Assembly: GCA_031763025.1 (NCBI GenBank)
Contig: JASSKH010000003.1
Location: 15,186,992 to 15,250,991, forward strand
Reading direction: 5' to 3'
Source of the DNA: Macrocystis pyrifera
Lineage: Eukaryota > Sar > Phaeophyceae > Laminariales > Laminariaceae
DNA: 64,000 bases
The notes under the pieces are model-generated. The model made no database searches and was not told the DNA's origin. It saw only the letters and a program-made list of their open reading frames with translations. Position numbers and translations under genes: made by a program. Shown here piece by piece: positions 47,278-58,268 of this stretch; positions within the stretch are counted from its first letter, which is position 1, and every line of letters begins with the position of its first letter.

Positions 47278-50200
47278 GTGAACACAAACAAGCTGGAGAT
47301 ATTCTCGGAAGAGATTAGGAGAAAGACGGTGAGGAAGGGTGGGTGGAGAAAGAAAGATTGGCAGGGTAAAGTACTAGTAGTGCTGATATTTGGAGTTCCT
47401 AGCGACATGACAAGGATTGAGTTCAAGAGGAAGTGCGACGAAGTAGGACTGTATTGCTTTGTAATAGGAAACGTAGAACGAGAGGGAGAACACTTTCGAG
47501 TCACTCTGAAGCTGAAAGCGAGCATGGAGTGGCAGAGGATAGAGACAGAAAAAGTGTCGGCATGGGTTAGAAGGCCAGGATGGAGAGTATGTATAGCTAA
47601 TGGAATAACGAAACTAAGACGTATCCCTAGGGTGAACGAAGGTCGGGGGAGGCAGGAAACAGCAAGTGGCTCAAAGGGAATGAGGGAGAAACATAGGGGC
47701 GCAGAACAAGCAGACAAGAACAGGAACGGAAACGAGAATAATGCTCAAAGAAGAGATAGGAGAAATACTCGTGGCGACAACGGAGAAAGAACAGGTAAGA
47801 CTAGAGCGGATAGTGAAACGAAAAGGAGGCTGAGAATAGGATCATGGAACGTATGTGGCTTCGCCACGGAAGAGCGCAAAAGAATCGAAATTGCCGAACA
47901 AGTAAGTAAGCGTGACCTAGACATAGTGGGAATTCAAGAGTCGTGGGAGAAAGAAGGAGGGGAGATAGGTTCCACAGTTGGAGAGTACGCATGGAAAGGG
48001 AAAAAGAGGAAGGGACAGAATAGCAAGAATAGGGGGGCGGAGGGTGTGGGGTTCCTAGTCAAAGAATACCTGTGTAACATAATAGAGGTGATCAAAGACA
48101 CTAAATTCGACGAAAGCATATGGATTAAGATTCCAGGGGAGCGGGGAGCGAAAGATTACTTCTTAGGAAACATATATATGCCCCCAGAGTCGAAGAATAC
48201 GATAAAAGATATACAGAGGAAGTTCGGAGAAGTAGCAGTAGATGTACAGAAGTATAAGAGGCAAGGAGAAGTAGTACTAGTGGGAGATTTTAACTCAAGA
48301 ATTGGGAGGGCAGGCAAACTGAATGAGAACATTGGACAATATGGGGAAGTAACAAAGAATAAGAATGGGGAAGATATGTTGAAGTTCCTCAAGCACAACG
48401 AGATGAAAACGTTGAACGACAGAGTAAAAAAGGCAGAACCGGAATGGACAAGACAGTGCATACAAAAGGGAGAAAGCTCTATCCTTGACTTTATAGTAGT
48501 AGAAAATGGAAGTGGTAAGGAAACGGAAATACATGTATGCGCAGCGGACATAGGAACTACGGATCACTGTCTAATATGGACAGACAGTCAACAGACGAAA
48601 GTTATCAAACATAGAAGAGGCAGGAAATTGTATCGATGGAGAATAGATAAACTAGAAGTAAAAGAGAAACGGGAAGCGTTCCAAGAAGAGATGCCCAAAA
48701 ATGCAGAGAAATTTTCCGAGCTGTTGGAAAGAATAGGTACAACAAGGAACGATATAGAAAGGGATGATGCAGGAGCTAGGATAATGGAAGGTTGGGAGCA
48801 GTTGGTCAAGACCACAGCAAGTAAAGTAATAGGGAATAAGTTGATAGTATGCAGCAGAGCGGTAAAATGGTGGGATGAAGAAGTGAAAGAGGCTATAAGA
48901 GCAAGGAGAAAGGCACACGCAAGGTATACATCGAGTAAAACTTCGACAGGGTGGGAGGAGTATGCTATAGCTAGAAAGAAAGTAAAAGAGATGGTAGAGA
49001 AGAAGAAGAAAGGGATATGGAAAGACGTAGTAAATAAAACGAATGAAGACTTTGAGGGCGGGATGAAGCAGATGTGGGTAGGGATAAAAGGGATACTTGG
49101 CAAACAAACAAGAGAGGCAGACACGGGAATAGCTACTCTAAGAGCACAGAACGGTAAAATGGTTAGTAGTTCGAACAGGAAAAGGGAGGTACTAGTAGAG
49201 CATTACCGAAAGCTAGGAACACCCACAGCCAACGAAACGTTCGATGCAGAATTCGATAAGGAAATCAACGCGTGGGTAGAGGCGAACGTAGATACACCAG
49301 AAAGAGAAGACAGTGGTTCGGGAGGGTTACAGAGAGAGTTCACAAGGGAAGAAGTAAAGAAGTGTGTAGCTAAACTTAAGAATAGAAAGGCAGCAGGGGC
49401 AGACCAAATAGTGAATGAATTTATGAAGTACGGGGGAGAAGGGATGCTTACCATGAAGGTTATGTTGTATAACTGGATGTGGAAAAACGAGTACGCACCT
49501 AGGAGGTGGAGAGAAGGAGTAGTAGTAAAATTATTAAAGAAAGGAGATAAGGCTGGCCCGGGGAACTATAGAGGGATAACGCTACTAAGCACAGTAGGCA
49601 AAACATTTTGTGAGATTTTGAACGATAGAATGGGAACGATGATGGAGAAGGAAGACAAAATAAGCGAAGGACAAGCAGGGTTTAGGCCAAACCGTAGCTG
49701 CGTAGACCATGTGTACACCTTAGGTAAGATTGTTCAAGGTGGGAAAGACGCGGGACTAACAACGTACTGTTTCTTTCTAGATGTGCAGAAAGCCTACGAC
49801 ACAGTATGGAGAAATGGATTGTGGAAAAAACTGTGGGAAATAGGAATCAGAAGAAAGATGTGGAGAATGATGAAAAAGATGACGGAATGTGCGAGAAGTG
49901 CTGTGATGCTGGACGGGGAAATATCGAAGTATGTTGATATTTTACAAGGTGTTGCACAGGGATGTACGTTGTCACCTAACTTATTCAAGATGTATATTAA
50001 CGGCCCGATAGTAGCAGTCGAGGGAGCAAGGCAGGGAGTCACGGTAGGGGAAGATACGGTGTCGGGATTGATGTTTGCGGATGACTTCGTGGGGATATCA
50101 GAAACACCCGAAGGATTGCAGAAACACATAGAGAAGGCGCTAGAATACACCAGGAAATGGAGGGTGACGGCGAACGTCAAGAAATGCGCAGTAGTTGCTT

Positions 50201-50673
50201 GCAACGAAGATAAGGTAAACCCGGTAAATTTCAGTTGGAAGTGGGGAGAAGATGAATTGCCGATCGTAGACCAGGATACATACCTTGGCGTAGAGATCTC
50301 AAAAGACTGCTCTTGGGATCCACATATAGCAAAAGTAATAGGAAAGGGTAAGGCACAAGTAGGCAATATGGATGCGATCCTAACAGACCCGAACCTTGAC
50401 ACTAGGATTAAGAGATGTATCTTGATGAATGTGATAGTACCAAAGCTAGAATATGCCGGAGAAGTATGGGAAGGGAACGCGAAACTCGCAAAACAGTTGG
50501 AAACAGTACAAATGACAGCAGCTAAAAAAATCCTAAGATGCTCAAGCACGATTAGTAATACAGTGTTAAGAGCAGAACTGGGAATGCGCCCACTCAATAC
50601 AAATAGAGACATGAGAAAGTTGAGCTGGCAATATAAGGTAAGGAACATGCCAAAAAGAGGTTGCCAGCCATAG
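47278..50673 (+). CDS. LINE ORF: APE endonuclease and reverse transcriptase
   Basis: An open frame of about 1,131 codons. The first in-frame ATG is at 47407, so the true start is uncertain. Residues 1-185 are basic and charged, perhaps RNA-binding. The endonuclease covers about 187-440 with IGSWNVCGF, DIVGIQESW, LVGDFNSRIG, SSILDFIVV and TDHCLIWT. The reverse transcriptase covers about 690-1000 with KNRKAAGADQIVNEF, YRGITLLSTVGKTF, SEGQAGFRPNRSCVDHVY, FLDVQKAYDTVW, VAQGCTLSPNLF and the catalytic box FADD near residue 933. The frame slips at about 50660 (ccaaaaagagg, one base short) into the segment ending at 51410. Confidence 0.9.
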   Translation: MNTNKLEIFSEEIRRKTVRKGGWRKKDWQGKVLVVLIFGVPSDMTRIEFKRKCDEVGLYCFVIGNVEREGEHFRVTLKLKASMEWQRIETEKVSAWVRRPGWRVCIANGITKLRRIPRVNEGRGRQETASGSKGMREKHRGAEQADKNRNGNENNAQRRDRRNTRGDNGERTGKTRADSETKRRLRIGSWNVCGFATEERKRIEIAEQVSKRDLDIVGIQESWEKEGGEIGSTVGEYAWKGKKRKGQNSKNRGAEGVGFLVKEYLCNIIEVIKDTKFDESIWIKIPGERGAKDYFLGNIYMPPESKNTIKDIQRKFGEVAVDVQKYKRQGEVVLVGDFNSRIGRAGKLNENIGQYGEVTKNKNGEDMLKFLKHNEMKTLNDRVKKAEPEWTRQCIQKGESSILDFIVVENGSGKETEIHVCAADIGTTDHCLIWTDSQQTKVIKHRRGRKLYRWRIDKLEVKEKREAFQEEMPKNAEKFSELLERIGTTRNDIERDDAGARIMEGWEQLVKTTASKVIGNKLIVCSRAVKWWDEEVKEAIRARRKAHARYTSSKTSTGWEEYAIARKKVKEMVEKKKKGIWKDVVNKTNEDFEGGMKQMWVGIKGILGKQTREADTGIATLRAQNGKMVSSSNRKREVLVEHYRKLGTPTANETFDAEFDKEINAWVEANVDTPEREDSGSGGLQREFTREEVKKCVAKLKNRKAAGADQIVNEFMKYGGEGMLTMKVMLYNWMWKNEYAPRRWREGVVVKLLKKGDKAGPGNYRGITLLSTVGKTFCEILNDRMGTMMEKEDKISEGQAGFRPNRSCVDHVYTLGKIVQGGKDAGLTTYCFFLDVQKAYDTVWRNGLWKKLWEIGIRRKMWRMMKKMTECARSAVMLDGEISKYVDILQGVAQGCTLSPNLFKMYINGPIVAVEGARQGVTVGEDTVSGLMFADDFVGISETPEGLQKHIEKALEYTRKWRVTANVKKCAVVACNEDKVNPVNFSWKWGEDELPIVDQDTYLGVEISKDCSWDPHIAKVIGKGKAQVGNMDAILTDPNLDTRIKRCILMNVIVPKLEYAGEVWEGNAKLAKQLETVQMTAAKKILRCSSTISNTVLRAELGMRPLNTNRDMRKLSWQYKVRNMPKRGCQP

Positions 50674-51410
50674 TTGATAGAGCTGTCTGGGAGAAAGTAA
50701 CAAAAGGGCGAGCTGGAATAAGGTGGGATGGCGTAGTTGAGAAAGTATGGAAGGATCTAGGGGGAAACCAAGTAGAGATGATGTCCGCCGGGAAGTTTGG
50801 GAGGTACAAGGCAGAAGTAGAAGAAAGGATAGAAAGAAGGGAAAGGCTAGCGCTAAGAAACAAGGTGGAATCGGGAAAACACTTGAAGATATACGTGGGA
50901 TTGAGGGAAGGAATAGGAATGAAAACGTATTTGCATGGCCCAATGGACTTCCTGAAAACGCTGAAACTGCGCTTTCGTGTAGGGGACCTGGACCTGCCAG
51001 AAAGAAGAAAGAGGTACACCAGTAGCCGGGAAGAGGAGGAAGTAGACGCACAGATGTGCCCGTGTGGCAAAGCAATAGAGAGTAGAACTCACATAGTAGG
51101 AGAATGTGAAATATACAAGGAGGAACGGGATGTGTTAGAAGAGGAGATGAGGAAAATAGACGAATGTGACATGCAGGAGTTTGATACAATGAATAGCAGG
51201 GAGAAAACGATCGCTATCCTAGGAGATAGATGGTGGCCACAGGAGGCCAAACAGGAAGAGGATACGATTAGCAAAAAGTTTCTGTGTAATTTATGGAAAC
51301 AACGTAATGAGCGCCCAATTGTTGGTGTCTCTATTAGGAGTAGGAACGGTGCTCCGTCCCGAAAGGGATGCGTGGTCAATGGTCAAATGGCTAAGGCAAG
51401 CAACAAATGA
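50661..51410 (+). CDS. LINE ORF C-terminal part after a 1-nt frameshift
   Basis: Continues the previous frame after one missing base. It holds VDRAVWEKVTKGRAGIRW and KTLKLRFRVGDLDLPERR, then a zinc-knuckle-like C-x-C-x8-H-x4-C (CPCGKAIESRTHIVGEC), as found near the C-terminus of several LINE clades. It ends AKASNK with TGA, three bases before the C16 run. The homologous fragment at 32312-33679 shows the same domain order. Confidence 0.85.
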   Translation: MPAIVDRAVWEKVTKGRAGIRWDGVVEKVWKDLGGNQVEMMSAGKFGRYKAEVEERIERRERLALRNKVESGKHLKIYVGLREGIGMKTYLHGPMDFLKTLKLRFRVGDLDLPERRKRYTSSREEEEVDAQMCPCGKAIESRTHIVGECEIYKEERDVLEEEMRKIDECDMQEFDTMNSREKTIAILGDRWWPQEAKQEEDTISKKFLCNLWKQRNERPIVGVSIRSRNGAPSRKGCVVNGQMAKASNK

Positions 51411-51429
51411 GTACCCCCCCCCCCCCCCC

Positions 51430-52398
51430 TTCCACCGCCACCACCTGCGCCGGCCGGCTGGACACCGCCGACGTACAGAGCGAGCGGGTCCACCGACCCC
51501 TGTACTACCATGACCCTCTGTATCAGGTCCTTTTCCACCTTGTCGTCAGTGTAGGTTCTCATTGATGGATCTCAGAACGAGGGATACCGGGGCGGGAAAG
51601 AAGGAACTTCTTTTGAATAGCACATAGCGAAGAGAGATTTTGCACAATATGATGGTTCACCTCTTCCTCACTCTTGCCATCACCTAGCATGGCCAGTTTG
51701 TCAGCTGCCTTGTCAACCCTACTCAGGAAGTCAAGGGGGTCCTCGCCTTCCACCATGCGGATCGTCTCAAACTCTACCTTCAACCTACGTTTTGCTTCAC
51801 GAGTTTTCGGCATGTAGAAATCCTCCAACGCTTGCCACGCCCCGCTGGGGGATTTTGCTTTCTGCATGTCAAACTCTACCGCGGGGTATCCGACCATCGA
51901 CTCCATCAACAAGCCGTACACCAATTTAGCATCCTTGATCTCCTGAGTGGAGTGCCTAACCTTCAGCTCTTCCTCGGGCACGCCAATGTCCCCAACCATC
52001 ACAGGGAAATCAGTGGGCTTGATAACATAAAGGCAACCAACTTCCTGGATGTAGGCTATCATCTTACCCCTCCACATTAAGAAAACCATCTCCTCTCGAC
52101 CAAATTTAGGCGGGCTAGACTGAGACAAAATAGGGCGGGACGAGGAAATTCCGTGGGCCGTGCCTGTTGGGGCACCCTGCCCTGATGTCGTAGTTGCTGA
52201 CTCGTTCGGCGCTGTTCCCGTTCCCCCTGCGGATCGAAGACGTGAAGAGGCCAGTAGCGCGTCCCTCTCGTCGCTGATCTCTCGCTCCCTCGCGGCCTTC
52301 TTGAGTAGGCGGATTTCTTCAATCATGGCGACATGTTCGTCACTCACTTGTATATCTTCACCAATACCATCACCGCCACCACCACCACCACCACTCAT
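51430..52398 (-). pseudogene. Copia gag, 5' part (frameshifted, split by LINE)
   Basis: A 279-codon ORF starts MSGGGGGGGDGIGEDIQ (a (CCA)n tract) and includes DAKLVYGLLMESMVGYPAVE and AWQALEDFYMPKTREAKRRL. This is the pattern of Copia Gag (UBN2/retrotran_gag type): W-x-x-L...Y followed by DPLDFLSRVDKAADKLAMLG. A one-base shift at about 51560-51570 changes frame. The continuation MRTYTDDKVEKDLIQRVMVV runs to a G-rich segment at 51430, where the LINE begins. Confidence 0.78.
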
Positions 52399-52473
52399 TT
52401 ATCCCGAGAACGTCCAACCCCTCACTGGGCTGACCGGTAACTGCCCAAGTCAGAGGCTTCCACTGCGCTAGCG

Positions 52474-52740
52474 TGTTGGAAGGGCCTCAAGCTCAGACGG
52501 ATATCAGGCGAGGACGATCGAGAAGAGCTCACGTAGCTCACAGGAAAACACACAGATGTAAATTATTTAGTACAATGATAGATGCTTCCACGACATCGTA
52601 CCAGCACACAAAGCGGGAAAACATATTTCCCACCGGTCATCCCGACGGACCCTCTTCGCCACATCATAAAAGCCATCATCCATATATAACTCCTCAGTAG
52701 TCTACGATAGATCCATGTCGATCTCCGATCACAACCAATC
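52474..52740 (-). repeat. 5' LTR of the Copia element
   Basis: 267 bp, tgttggaagggcc...cacaaccaatc, followed by AGACC. The inner boundary at 52473 is followed (minus strand) by a tRNA-like cgctagcgcagtggaagcc, the expected position of a primer-binding site. I cannot assign the primer tRNA. Confidence 0.88.
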
Positions 52741-52745
52741 AGACC

Positions 52746-53026
52746 TCAAGAGGTGATGATGCCTGCAAGTAGACGCAACACTGAGAAAATCCAAAAGAAC
52801 ACACGTGCCCTTTTCAGCCACCGTAGACTGGGAAGCGCGCAATCAAGTGTTGATAGTAATTTGCCTAAACCGAACGCAGTTCCCTTTTTAAACGCAGTGA
52901 TCCAAGCAAGCTACACACATTCGCAGCCACTTGCGTCACATAGGTACGGCTTCGTGTGTTCGATCGTAAATAAAGTACCATTCCGCGGTCTGCCGAACGA
53001 CGAGCTCATTGTGCAACGAGACGCTA
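52746..53026. other. Short spacer between Copia element and helicase 3' end
   Basis: About 280 bp that would include the helicase 3' UTR. No polyadenylation signal stands out on the minus strand. Confidence 0.4.
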
Positions 53027-56000
53027 CTATGTGTCGTACGGGTTGCGGGATTCGATCTCCAGCAGCCGGGCGAGACAGGAGACAAGCAAACCCGACAAAG
53101 GTCCGGTGTCCTCGTGTGGCGCCTCGATCTTGCGCACCAGAAGGTTGCTCAGCTCCCGCCGCATCGCCTTGAACGCTACCGCCGTGCTCTCCCTCATCCG
53201 AAATCGCAACCATCGGTCTTGTTGGCGTATATTGGAGGCGTGTTCCCGACAACGAGGAGAGGCCAAAAGAGTGGAAAATCGGGATAGGGGGGGGAGAGGT
53301 AATCGGTGTCTTGCGTTTTTTCGAATGCGCGCGCGCCCTTCACTGAACCCCTTCGGAACTGTGCCCACGTTTTCGGGACAAACTACTCGGAGCTGGCATG
53401 GGATACGTGTTATGCAGTACCAGGCATGTAGTGAAAGGGTTCACGGTATATACCACGTACCCCCCAAAAAAATGACGCTTGAGGAGGTGCGGAGGCGCGA
53501 GCAAATCAAAGAAACTTTGTTTCAATTTCAAGCGATGCCACGGTACAGAGGGTGGTGCTTCAGGGCCCAAATATCTCTGACTGGCGGGGCGGGGCTCCTC
53601 GACTGAGGAGCCAAACACCCCGTATGTTTGAAATTCGAGCCGCTTTTTTTTCTACAATATTACTCATTTTATGCCCAGCACATGATATTGATAAAATTGT
53701 GGGTACAACGTTTATAAAAATAATTCATCTTATCTTATTGAGGCATCGATCTCACGCCAAGAACCTAAGAGAATGTAGGTACCACCTGCCTGTAGCAGGC
53801 TGTTTGATCGCGAAAAGAAACGACCCATTCCACCCTCTGTTGTTCCCCTATCCAAGGACCAAGTTTGACACCACAGGAAAAATTACTGTTGATTTTTTCC
53901 CCCAGCGCTCACCAATGACGACCTCGACCGCGTGCTTCTTCCCAGACGGTCGCTCATGGCGGACGCGCGCGCCCCAGAGCAGGAGACTGAACGGCGTGGC
54001 GTAGGTGGAGTCCTGCAGGTACACCTGCTTGGTCTTCATTTTGCTGTGATACACGATCCACACCTGCAGTAAACGGCAAAGACAATGGAAGCAAGTAGAG
54101 TTGTACTGTGACTACGAGCGAAGGGAGGTGCTAGACTTACACGGGCGTTTGAGATGGGTGAAGCTGGAGATCCGCGCCGTCCGACCGACAATCTCAGAAA
54201 ATCTCAGTTTTTTTTGTAATTTTCTACGCCTTCCATCAGCGTTCTCTGTTGACGACAGTTACGAAAATCCGCCCAGGGCGAGTGATTTGCTAGCGAGAGC
54301 TACACTGTCTTGGCTCGAGCAGGAGGGCAGAGCTCGGACCAAAGGACTGTGCATAGAAGACATCCTGTGTTTTGAGACTTGAGGCTTCGTCCAGCTCCTA
54401 TTTCACTGTCTGAGTGGCGATGATAGTACCCCGTGTGTAGGAAAGAGGTGCGACACGATCACGCCGTTTCGTCCGTCCCCTACTCCCCCCCCGCTCCCTG
54501 TTCCCGAACAACTTGGAGCTCACAGAGCCACGGATGCCATGTGCACCATACAGCTCCCAATGGTACACCCAACCCCGTCAAACAATCATTGGCCGGTGGG
54601 GGCATCGATGCCGAGGAAATAGCCTTACCAAGAAGTCTGTTTTCGTGCAACCTACACCTCACGAGTGTATGATAACCCATACACGACTGCAAGTATAACC
54701 CACACATACTACAAGTACAATAGTTCGTCGCCTAAAGGGTGGGTGCGGTTCTGAAGGGACGACCAAGCAACAGTGCGCGGTCCTCGTCAGCCGTCTAGAG
54801 TACACGATTTGCACGTATAATACGAACAGTACACATACTGCCTGTAAACGTGTGGTACATTACCTCCTTCCAGGGCAGCTTTGGTAGGGCGGTTTCGGTA
54901 GTACAGTAAATGTACTATCCCCTAAGCCAGCAGCGCCGCGTTGCTATGACCACGTTTGGCCGATGACGCGATCCGTGCAGGTTTCGTCTCTCAAGTCCCA
55001 AAAAAAGGCCAATAAAACGGCCAAAGAAACTACTACTCGGCAGTGACAGGGGTACCCACCAATGCACTGGCGCTCCCAAGGGTACATACAGCCCGTGAGC
55101 TGGCGCAAACAGCTGCGACCACAACGCCAACGGCAACCGCGGCGCTTTCCGCGCAAACAAACACGGACACACCTGTCGCCCCGATTCGGCGGCTCCCGAG
55201 AAACGCTGGTGATTCACGGAGCTCGGGTGCAGAAACGCCGGCTCAACGTCGTCGCGAGTGATGAAGTGCCCCTTGCGCATCTGCAAGGAAACAAGGCACG
55301 CAGGAAGAAGGCGAGCAGAATGGTCCTTAAGTTAACCCTTACTTCGAATACTACTGCAAAACGTATCCCACACTAATTCCAAGTAGTTTGTCCCCGAAAA
55401 ACGTGTGTGCAGTTCTAAAAGGGTTAATTGGGGCGAGAAGGGGGACTGAGGAGCGTTGACACAGCGTCTTCGCAGCCGTTTTACACCTTAGAAGGGAGCA
55501 CATCGGCAGATCCACACGGAAAGCGCACGTGCAGGGTCGCCGCAGGGAAGGAACCGGGACTCCTCAGCAATAACACGTTTATTGCTCGTTTACCGTTAGC
55601 GCTGTCTGCGCCTGCCATGCCAAAAGGGCATGCTTGCTGGACATAAATAAGCACCGCCCTCAACTAACACCTTTCCCGAGAGGCTCATAACTTCACAGGT
55701 CGAAAAAAAATCGAGCAGCAAGACCAAAGCAGTGTGGTAAAACCTAACCAAGCAACCAACTCAATGGCACCTTAAGCTTGGAGTTTGGTCGACGGAACAT
55801 GGCCACGTGAGGGTAGAGTCCGGCCACGAGCACGCTCTGAACTAGCGCAATATTTCCTGCGTTCCTGTCGGAATCTTGAGGTGTAGGACCCCCCCCTTCC
55901 TCCGAGGACGCCGTGGTCCTGCTTTCCTCGCCCTTCTTATTTCTCCAGTTGTTCGAGTCGGCGCCAAAGCTGCCACCACCGCCGCCGCCAGCCGCTGCCG

Positions 56001-58268
56001 CGGCGTCTCGACCTGACGCCCGGTTGTTCGGCACCACCGGAAACGCGAAGCCGACCTCGCAGAGCTGCTGCCGGAATTGCTGGCGAATGCTGTCCAGCCT
56101 CTCCAGAGTGGCAGGCGAGAGGAACATCTCCCGGCACCACCTGCGCATCTCGCTGTAAGAACATGTGCGACGCTGGTGTTGCCGTTGCGCCATGGAGAGT
56201 CAAGGAAGGGGCGGGGACGGGACGGGGGGACGGGAAGGGGTGCGGGTGTGCTGACCAACAAGTAACTGTGAGTCTCCTAGTCGAATTTGCCAAAACCCGG
56301 CGCGACGGGATGACGTCGTGTTGGGAGCGCGAGCAATCGTCGCGATCTCGCACACGGCAAACAAGTCTGCCTCGGAGAGACACTGCACAACGCGCGAGTG
56401 GCACTGCTTTGTTGGAAGGCCTGAACATCAAGGTTCCGAGCCCCGCCCACCTCAAGTGTCAGGAGCAGAGGCAACGTCAGTTTTGGCTGCAGGCAGTCTG
56501 GACGCTTTGGCGGTCGCCCTGAAGCTCGATTAGGTTGACAGTGGCCATCTGTCTCTTCTAACGCTGTCAGCTGGCTGAGATCGAAACTTACTAAATATCG
56601 AACTAACAACCACAAACAGATGTTATGTCGCTCGATGTCGAAAACTACACGTTCGGGGACAGGCTGGTATGTAACAATAGTCGTATTTATTTCAGATGAG
56701 AGAACAACGAAACGGCGCACTGCTCCAGCGGCAAATGAAATTTGGACGGTGGTCGCAGCCAAGACAGCCACGCACTTTATTTCTCCAAGCGCTGAAAGCA
56801 TCGACGATGGCCAAGTGGTCGCTCTTGTGCTGTGCAAATTGCTGCCGCGCCGCGTCCGCCCTACCCTGCTCGCCGAACGGTCTCTGGAACGGAGCCTTAT
56901 CGCTCTGCGTGCGTCGAAAGGCGTCAATGAACAAACGTCGCACGCGTGGGGTGGGTAGAAATCAATTCAATGTAGTCCGGATGGCGAATAGCACAATCCG
57001 AAGGGAGCATGCTTATGAATGAGGTGGCCCCAATAACCCCCGAGAGCGGTGGCAGGCTTCTGAAGAAAACAACTTCCGAGAAAAAGAAACAGTGCAAGAA
57101 CTAGACGCGCTCATAATAGCCCGTAGATCGGGTGGGAAGTTTCGACAACATAAAATCAGAAACAGTCAAAACAAATGTACTAAAATTACCAACGCGCGGT
57201 GGACGGTTGCACCCTTGCCTATGCACCGAGCCCATGGGAAATCGGTACAAAAATAAACGCAAGGCTCGATCCTTCAACCCTCGTGCGCTGCTCGTTTCGC
57301 TCACCATACCGGGCACACCTTCCGTTTCAGCCGGGTGCTCTATTTTTATACTTCGTACACACGCACGTACACACCAAAACGATATATTGTCGGTGGAATA
57401 TCAGCGCCCCTCTATTCAGGTGTACATGTAGACGGCGGGGGCGTTGTGCCACGTTTGTCGTGAACTCACCAGCGCTGCCGCGACAGTAAGGATGGGGTCA
57501 AGACACTGCAAGGTGGCGGCAACGAGGAGAAGTTTTCCAACGCGCGCGTCCATGGGGAGCTGGGCCAAGTGGTAACCGAGAGGCGTGAGAATGGGCGAGC
57601 TTTTGGAGATGATGATGGCCTGAATTGCGAGAGGTGCGAAAGAAATCGGAGCGTGTGGCAAAAATAGATACAATTAGTAAGCAGGTCAACAGGTTACGAA
57701 CGAGTGAGAGGAATGCAGCCACGGAAAGTGTTGCAGTAGCTTGAGGCTCTCGAGCCTTCTTGCGACAAGGCAGTGGGGCAAAGGTAGATCCATTTTTATG
57801 ACAAATGAATCAACGACACTTGACATATGCCACCGGGATTGGCAGGCAGGCAAGCAAAACGCCATGCTAGTAATAGGTACACCGGGGCGAAATAACTAGC
57901 CCCCCCTTTAGACATCAAGTCGGAGCACGCATAATCAAAACAAGACAGCCGGTCGCAAAAGGATTCTACGTGCGTGTCGACCGCAACTCACCGTAACTCA
58001 TAGGCGCAGAGCAACTAAAACCAGGGCTGGCCGCAGTCCATTACAACTAAACCCACATTTTTGTGGACAACATACTTCGAAATAGACTAGGATGATTTCT
58101 GCAGTAGTAAAAGGGGTCAAGCGTACCGTAGAGGTGAAACAGCAAAAATCACCACCCCACCTGGAGGTCGTACAGGTTGCGCAGAGCTGCGCGCAGCATC
58201 TTGGGCGGGGGCGGTTCCACGGCTCTGGCCAGAAATTCTGCCGGGGAGCCCAGCTCTAGAAGGAGCAC
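53027..58268 (-). other. Helicase C-terminal exons (winged-helix/HA2, OB fold, tail)
   Basis: Exons 58268-58161 ([18 protein letters not shown]), 57619-57470 ([20 protein letters not shown]), 56904-56776 ([15 protein letters not shown]), 56172-55771 ([20 protein letters not shown] plus a Gly/Ala-rich insert), 55280-55173 ([11 protein letters not shown]), 54063-53913 ([19 protein letters not shown]) and 53217-53027 (RWLRFRM to NPYDT, TAG). The acceptor of the 56172 exon was chosen at CAACACCAG to keep phase 0 with the previous exon; an alternative acceptor at about 56158 would need another donor. Confidence 0.83.

Larger units (their letters stand above)
45486..51413 (+). mobile_element. LINE (non-LTR retrotransposon) nested in Copia gag
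   Basis: It sits inside the gag G-tract. On the plus strand a C12 run (45474-45485) precedes it and a C16 run (51414-51429) follows it. Gag coding sequence continues on both sides (gly-rich AGGGGGRGG on one, GGGGSGAAGGG on the other). The 5' part has ten tandem monomers of about 65 bp, then a spacer, then the coding region (47278-51410). There is no poly(A) tail; the 3' end is acaaatgagta followed directly by C's. The same 3' end occurs at 32312. Confidence 0.82.
40428..52740 (-). mobile_element. Ty1/Copia LTR retrotransposon, degenerate, with nested LINE
   Basis: Minus-strand order: 5' LTR (52474-52740), gag (52398 leftwards), LINE insertion (51413-45486), gag end / protease / integrase (about 45485-42882), reverse transcriptase and RNase H (42854-41257), tandem repeats, 3' LTR (40698-40428). 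Integrase before reverse transcriptase is the Copia order. A 5-bp direct duplication AGACC flanks it at 40423-40427 and 52741-52745. LTRs start TGTTGG. They differ by about nine or ten substitutions plus two indels over about 265 aligned bp, so the insertion is not recent. Frameshifts in gag and pol and the LINE make it non-functional. Confidence 0.9.

Noticed and set aside
53552-54004. ORFs within helicase introns and on the opposite strand
   Set aside because: No domains; they overlap exons or introns of the well-supported minus-strand helicase.
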